A stretch of DNA of 64,000 nt, from positions 309,337-373,336 of the forward strand of contig NZ_FMTM01000006.1 of assembly GCF_900099775.1 (NCBI RefSeq). The letters are read 5' to 3'. The stretch's first letter is position 1; every line of letters begins with the position of its first letter. Positions 59,778 to 64,000 of the stretch are shown here, piece after piece. The notes under the pieces were generated by a model, which saw nothing but the letters and a program-made list of their open reading frames with translations, was not told the origin of the DNA and searched no databases. Origin of the DNA: Rhizobium mongolense subsp. loessense. GTDB lineage: Bacteria > Pseudomonadota > Alphaproteobacteria > Rhizobiales > Rhizobiaceae. The position numbers and the translations under genes are program-made.

Positions 59778-60713
59778 TTATGCGGCGCGTGTCGGACGAT
59801 CGAAGATGCGGCGGCCGAAGAGGCTTGCCGTCAGTTCCACGAGAACGCGGGCACTCTTGCCGCGATCGTCCAGAAACGGATTGAGCTCGACGAGATCGAG
59901 CGACGAAACGAGCCCGCTGTCGGAAAGCATTTCCATGACGAGATGCGCTTCGCGAAATGTCGCGCCGCCCGGGACCGTGGTGCCGACGCCAGGTGCGATA
60001 TCCGGGTCGAGGAAATCGACATCGAGGCTTACATGCAGAAGGCCGTTCGCCTTTTCGATCGTGCTGACGATATGACGCATGGTGGCTGCGATGCCCTGCT
60101 CATCTATCGAGCGCATGTCGAAGACGTTGACGCCGTGTTTTTGGATTTCCACGCGCTCGGACGGATCGACGGAGCGAATGCCAACCTGAAATACATTTCG
60201 CGGGTCAACGAGGGGCCGGTCCTTAGGCAGGATTTCGGCGACCTCGGCCTGACCGCTGAAGAAAGCGACGGGCATGCCGTGCATATTACCGGAAGGCGAC
60301 GTCGCCGGCGAATTGAAGTCGGAATGGGCGTCGAGCCAGAGCACGAAGAGCGGGCGGCCCTTTTCGGCTGCGTAACGCGCCATGCCGGAGACACTGCCCA
60401 TCGACAAGCTGTGGTCGCCGCCGAGAATCAGCGGAAAGCGCCCGGCCGCAGCGGCGTCGTAGGTGCTGGCTTCGAGCGCACGCGTATAAGCGCCAATGAG
60501 ACGCAGATTGTGCGCCTTCGGATGGTTAGGAAGGTCGCGTGCCGGAACGACGTGGATGTCGCCTTCATCGCGCACATCATGGCCGAGGTCGATCAGAGTT
60601 TGGTCTACACCGGCAATGCGTAGCGCTGCCGGCCCCATCGCCGCCCCGCGCCGGCCTGAGCCTTCCTCTACCGGAACACCAATGAGTGTGACTGATCGAG
60701 ATTGAACTTCCAT
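59778..60713 (-). CDS. rocF: Arginase
   Basis: Arginase hydrolyses arginine to ornithine and urea with a binuclear manganese centre. In the 311-residue protein the metal ligands are His101 (GGDHSLSMG) and Asp128, His130, Asp132 (LDAHSDFNSP), plus the later SLDVDFLDPDIAPG pair. PVEEGSGRRGAAMGPAALR is typical of the N-terminus. It is the first gene of the rocF-rocD unit and is divergent from an Lrp/AsnC regulator. Confidence 0.95.
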   Translation of the reverse strand: MEVQSRSVTLIGVPVEEGSGRRGAAMGPAALRIAGVDQTLIDLGHDVRDEGDIHVVPARDLPNHPKAHNLRLIGAYTRALEASTYDAAAAGRFPLILGGDHSLSMGSVSGMARYAAEKGRPLFVLWLDAHSDFNSPATSPSGNMHGMPVAFFSGQAEVAEILPKDRPLVDPRNVFQVGIRSVDPSERVEIQKHGVNVFDMRSIDEQGIAATMRHIVSTIEKANGLLHVSLDVDFLDPDIAPGVGTTVPGGATFREAHLVMEMLSDSGLVSSLDLVELNPFLDDRGKSARVLVELTASLFGRRIFDRPTRAA

Positions 60714-60810
60714 TCTTGGCGCTCCGGATTCGAAATTGGATTAACGCATATTCGGATATCGACGTGACGGCAAAAAGATGGAAAAGTGTCAGAAATGAAA
60801 TCCGATTATG

Positions 60811-60839
60811 CACTTTGCTAAGTGTGTTTCGACAAAGTG
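60811..60839. promoter_or_regulatory. Inverted repeat before the Lrp/AsnC gene
   Basis: The arms CACTTTG (60811-60817) and CAAAGTG (60833-60839) are separated by 15 bases, so their centres are 22 bp (two helical turns) apart, immediately before the regulator ATG. It is a candidate operator for autoregulation or for control of rocF. Confidence 0.4.
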
Positions 60840-60845
60840 ATCGCC

Positions 60846-61274
60846 ATGGACGACCTTGATCAAGAACTTTTAAGCGCGCTTCGCCACAATGCTAGAACGC
60901 CGGTATCCTCTCTCGCCGCGATGACCGGCGCGTCGCGCGCGACCGTTGCCGCCCGTATCGACCGTCTTGTTGCAAGCGGCACCATTGCCGCTTTTACCAT
61001 CCGGACGGGCCATGAAACGCGTGCCGCCGGCGTTCGTGCCATCGTCATGATCGAGGTACTCGGCAAGCTCGCCGACCGAGTAGCCGATCAGTTGCGGGGT
61101 CTCCCTCAGGTACGCGCGCTGCACAGCACCAATGGCAAATGGGATTTCGTCGCGGAGCTTGAGGATCGCGATCTCGTCTCCTTCGATGAGACGCTCCGCC
61201 GTATCCGGCTCATCAACGGCATCAATTCGACTGAAACCAGTATCCTGCTGAAAACCCGGAAGACCGGATTCTAG
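60846..61274 (+). CDS. Lrp/AsnC family transcriptional regulator
   Basis: A 142-residue Lrp/AsnC regulator. The N-terminal helix-turn-helix is LDQELLSALRHNARTPVSSL followed by GASRATVAARIDRLVASG, and the C-terminal RAM ligand-binding domain contains RAIVMIEVLGKLADRVADQL and ALHSTNGKWDFVAELED. It is divergent from rocF-rocD and probably activates arginine catabolism in response to arginine or ornithine, as in Agrobacterium and Brucella relatives. The ATG at 60846 fits the family; a GTG at 60822 would add 8 residues. Its 3' end overlaps the convergent tamB gene by 4 bases. Confidence 0.9.
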   Translation: MDDLDQELLSALRHNARTPVSSLAAMTGASRATVAARIDRLVASGTIAAFTIRTGHETRAAGVRAIVMIEVLGKLADRVADQLRGLPQVRALHSTNGKWDFVAELEDRDLVSFDETLRRIRLINGINSTETSILLKTRKTGF

Positions 61275-64000
61275 TATTCATGTTCGTAGACGATGCCGGC
61301 TTCGCCGGCGCCATTTCCACCCGCAGCACCACGCAATTTCACCCCACGCCCAACATCGAGATTGATGATCGCCTTGGCGCCTGCTTCGCCGCCTTGCTGC
61401 AACTCGAAATAAGTGCGCTCGTTCAGATAGCGGCCGACGCTGACACTTGTTTGCCCCTTCTCATCGGTGCTGATGTTGAGGTCGTCGACACCAAGCTGGT
61501 TGCGGAGCCCCTCGAAAAGCGAGGTTGAACGTCCGCCGGCCAACTGGCTCACCGCATCGGCGAGCTGCGCGATCTGGACCGGCGAGAGCTTCGACATCGA
61601 TTGGCCGAATATGAGCTGCGCCAGCACTTCATCCTGCGGCAAGGTCGGCGAGGACGAGAAGGTGATCGAAGGGTCTGTCGCAAGCCCCGTAACATCGACA
61701 GTGAGCGTCGTCGTTCCCGAAGTGGAGCTCGCTTCCATATCGAGCGCCGGTGTCAAATCACCAGCAAACGTAATGCGGCTCTTGTCGGTGAAATTCAGAC
61801 GGCGATTAAGCATCGTCAAGCGTCCGCGACGCATGGTGAAGCCGCCGGAAACGACGGGTGTTGCCGCTGTTCCCCTGATCGTGACACTGCCACCAAGTTC
61901 CGAATCGATGCCGCGGCCGCGGACGAAAATTTTCGACGGCGCGTGAATCTGCAGGTCGAGCGTGAGCGTCGTGGATTTCTCGCCGGCCCTCTGCGCGTTT
62001 TCGTCGCGCAGCTGGGCACGCACCGCAGGTGGTGCGTTCACGTGCTTAATGTTGATTTCGCGCAGTGAAGTCGGCAGCTTGTCCGGCACGGTGATCGATG
62101 CTTTATCGACGTTCAGCCTGCCGCTCAGCACCGGGTTGGTGAGAAGCGGACCCCGCAGACCGAGATTGCCATTGACCGTCGCGACGACAAGCGTTCCGTC
62201 AACATAGACTGCCCTGTCCAGCCTAACCTCGATGTTTACCGGATAGCCGCTCCCCGGCCGGATCCCGACCGTGCCGCTCGCCGTAACGCTGCCGCCGCTT
62301 GCGAAATTGCCGCTTAGGCGAGAAATCGTGGCCTGCTCGCCGTTCATGGTGATGTTGGCGACGACATTGTTGAGCGCAAGGTTCCTGCGGACATCGACAA
62401 GCTTGGCGCCGCTGGTCGCGATCGACCCGTTGATGACGGGGCCAGCGGCCGTGCCAGTGATACGGAGGTCTAAGTCGGCGGTACCCTCCGCGACAAAGCC
62501 CCGTTGCGCCAGTTGTGCGCCCAAGATGGCAAAGGGGAGGTTGCCGCGAAATTGCAGGTTGAGGGCCCGACTGCCGGTGATCGCAACGGTGCCGCCACCC
62601 TTCATCGAAAGGCCGCTGTCGCCGGTAAGGTCGGTATCGATGGTAAGTGTGTTATCGGCGAGCTTGCCGTTCGCGGTGATTTCGAAAGGCGAGAGCCCGG
62701 CGCCTTTGGTTTGGCTGGTCGCCGCATTCTTCCAGTTGAGCTTGAAATCAACCTTCGGAGCGGAAAGCGGCCCTGAAACCGATGCGGTTCCGGAGATCGT
62801 TCCCTCGGCGGAAAGGCCCGGTACGAAACCGTTTGCCACGCTCGCCGGAAGATTGGAGACATTGGCGTCCACCTTCAAGCTCTTGACGACTGTGCCCTCT
62901 ATCATGACATTGCCGCCTGCTTTCAGCGCCACGTTGCCAGCGCCGTTCATGTTTGCATCGAAGTCGAGCCTGTTGTTCGCAAGCTTGCCGGTCGCGTTCA
63001 CTGCGAGCTGGGACAGTCCTGCCTTCTTGGTGTGGCTGGTCGCCGCGTTCTTCCAGTTGAGTTGGAAGTCGGCTGTCGGGGAAGCGAGGCTTCCCTCAGC
63101 CACAACCGTGCCAGAAAGGACACCTTCTGCCGCCAGGCCCGGCACGAAATTGTTGGCGATGCCTGCCGGTAGATTGGCAATGTCGGCGTCCACCTTCAGG
63201 CTCTCGACCGTCTTGCCGGCAATTGCGACATTTCCGATTGCTTTCAGCGAAGCTCCGTCAGCACCGCTCACATTCGTGTCGAAATCGAGCTTGTTGTCGG
63301 CAAATTTCCCAGTCGCGCTGAGGTTCAGCGACGACAGCTTGGCGCCCTTCGTCTGACTTGTCGCCAAGTCCTTCCAATCGAGCTTGAAATCAACGGCAGG
63401 TGAGGAGAGCGTCCCAGAGGCTGTCACCGTTCCCGAAACAGTACCCCCGGCAGCCAGGCCCGGAACGAAGCCGTTTGCGATGCTTGCGGGAACATTGGTG
63501 ACGTTCGCGTCAATCTCCAAGCTCTGAATAGTCTTTTCAGCAACAGCGACCTTACCCGCCGTTTTCAAAGCTACGCCATCAGCGGCATTCGCGCTTGCAT
63601 CGAAGTCGAGCCTGTTATCGGCAAATTTGCCAGTGGCTCTCAGCTCGAGCGCTTTCAATCCCGCACCCGTGGTCTGGCTTGTGGCTGCGTCGTTCCAATC
63701 GAGATCGAAATCGATGGCCGGCGCAGCAAGTGTTCCCGATGCTTTGGCAGTTCCGGATATCGTTCCTTCGGCAGCAAGTCCGGGCACGAAGCCGTTTGCA
63801 ATGCTTGCCGGGACATTGTTGAGATTGGCATTTACGTCGAGACTTTTGACCGCCGTGCCGGCGATAACAATATTCCCGTCCGCGCTCAGTCCCGTGTTGG
63901 CTGCCCCGGTCAGATCTGCATCGAAGTCGAGCTTGTTATCTGCGAGTTTGCCGGTGGCGCTCAGGCCGAGCGGAGCAAGCTTTGCCTGTTTCGTCTGACT
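61271..64000 (-). CDS. tamB: TamB-like translocation/assembly protein, C-terminal part (N-terminus outside window)
   Basis: The visible ~909 residues are the C-terminal part of a TamB/DUF490 protein, the inner-membrane-anchored partner of TamA that spans the periplasm and moves lipids or autotransporters. The end is the conserved DUF490 domain (GSVTIRGTAATPVVSGGF, DPSITFSSSPTLPQDEVLAQ, LIFGQSMSKLSPVQIAQL) and finishes in GIVYEHEY, an outer-membrane-like terminal aromatic. Upstream of it are tandem repeats of exactly 107 residues (NGFVPGLAAEGTISGTA unit). The frame is open to the window end, and homologues extend well beyond. Confidence 0.92.
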   Translation of the reverse strand, partial: SQTKQAKLAPLGLSATGKLADNKLDFDADLTGAANTGLSADGNIVIAGTAVKSLDVNANLNNVPASIANGFVPGLAAEGTISGTAKASGTLAAPAIDFDLDWNDAATSQTTGAGLKALELRATGKFADNRLDFDASANAADGVALKTAGKVAVAEKTIQSLEIDANVTNVPASIANGFVPGLAAGGTVSGTVTASGTLSSPAVDFKLDWKDLATSQTKGAKLSSLNLSATGKFADNKLDFDTNVSGADGASLKAIGNVAIAGKTVESLKVDADIANLPAGIANNFVPGLAAEGVLSGTVVAEGSLASPTADFQLNWKNAATSHTKKAGLSQLAVNATGKLANNRLDFDANMNGAGNVALKAGGNVMIEGTVVKSLKVDANVSNLPASVANGFVPGLSAEGTISGTASVSGPLSAPKVDFKLNWKNAATSQTKGAGLSPFEITANGKLADNTLTIDTDLTGDSGLSMKGGGTVAITGSRALNLQFRGNLPFAILGAQLAQRGFVAEGTADLDLRITGTAAGPVINGSIATSGAKLVDVRRNLALNNVVANITMNGEQATISRLSGNFASGGSVTASGTVGIRPGSGYPVNIEVRLDRAVYVDGTLVVATVNGNLGLRGPLLTNPVLSGRLNVDKASITVPDKLPTSLREINIKHVNAPPAVRAQLRDENAQRAGEKSTTLTLDLQIHAPSKIFVRGRGIDSELGGSVTIRGTAATPVVSGGFTMRRGRLTMLNRRLNFTDKSRITFAGDLTPALDMEASSTSGTTTLTVDVTGLATDPSITFSSSPTLPQDEVLAQLIFGQSMSKLSPVQIAQLADAVSQLAGGRSTSLFEGLRNQLGVDDLNISTDEKGQTSVSVGRYLNERTYFELQQGGEAGAKAIINLDVGRGVKLRGAAGGNGAGEAGIVYEHEY
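62640..64000 (-). repeat. Tandem 321-bp (107-codon) repeats in the TamB-like gene
   Basis: The shared ACGAA landmark occurs at 62823, 63144, 63465 and 63786, each exactly 321 bases apart. Each unit contains SxTxxxSGxLxxPxxDFxLxWK, a TSQTKGAGL block, and DANVxNLPASIANGFVPGLAAEG with few substitutions. At least four units are visible and the array runs off the window. Confidence 0.92.

Noticed and set aside
62640..64000. Regular repeats considered as a CRISPR or satellite array
   Set aside because: The period is 321 bp, a multiple of three, the copies are in frame and encode a coherent beta-rich repeat, so it is a protein repeat.

Overview
The window reads as chromosomal DNA of an alphaproteobacterium of the Rhizobium/Agrobacterium type, most like the Rhizobium etli/leguminosarum group. 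The basis is gene order and protein character: sdhCDAB, mdh-sucCDAB followed by lpd, an atpHAGDC operon without atpIBEF, a hemC-hemD-Mic60-hemY block, an Omp19-like lipoprotein and an fdsGBA-fdhD-fdsD formate dehydrogenase. The assignment is from recalled family features; no database search was possible. No rRNA, tRNA, CRISPR array, insertion sequence or prophage gene was recognised.

Layout. 0-12 kb: end of typA, a GNAT acetyltransferase, ppa, two small conserved genes, then a minus-strand block (amidotransferase, TerB-like protein, hemY, Mic60/mitofilin homologue, hemD, hemC) divergent from tsaD-gpsA-YciI-EVE-methyltransferase. 12-31 kb: central carbon metabolism, with sdhCDAB, an Omp19-like lipoprotein, zapE, the mdh-sucCDAB operon (with a YciI gene between sucA and sucB), a secreted protein, an SDR, a LysE exporter and lpd. 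31-42 kb: TraB/GumN protein, xerC, an acyltransferase, priA, a small membrane protein, and atpHAGDC with a small Cys-rich gene between atpD and atpC.

42-50 kb is the accessory part: an acyltransferase-3 gene, a flavin reductase divergent from soxR around a SoxR box, a saccharopine-dehydrogenase-like gene divergent from a TetR regulator around a strong operator, glpR, an SDR, an ArsR regulator and a LysR regulator. Between soxR and glpR lie two fragments that look like the end and the beginning of a destroyed glpD. The dehydrogenase/TetR pair sits where the body of glpD would have been.

50-58 kb is a formate oxidation locus: a LysR gene, the soluble Mo-dependent NAD formate dehydrogenase genes and an oxalate/formate-type transporter. 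58-64 kb: a lone cheW, an arginine catabolism pair (rocF-rocD) divergent from an Lrp/AsnC regulator, and the C-terminal part of a TamB-like protein with exact 107-residue repeats running off the window.

The genes together describe an aerobic respiratory heterotroph: the TCA cycle and succinate oxidation feed the F1 ATPase, formate is an auxiliary electron donor, and arginine can be used as a carbon and nitrogen source. The items most worth a second look are the glpD scar, the atpD-atpC Cys protein, the 34-bp palindrome before mdh, the LysR-type palindrome before fdsG and the TamB repeats.
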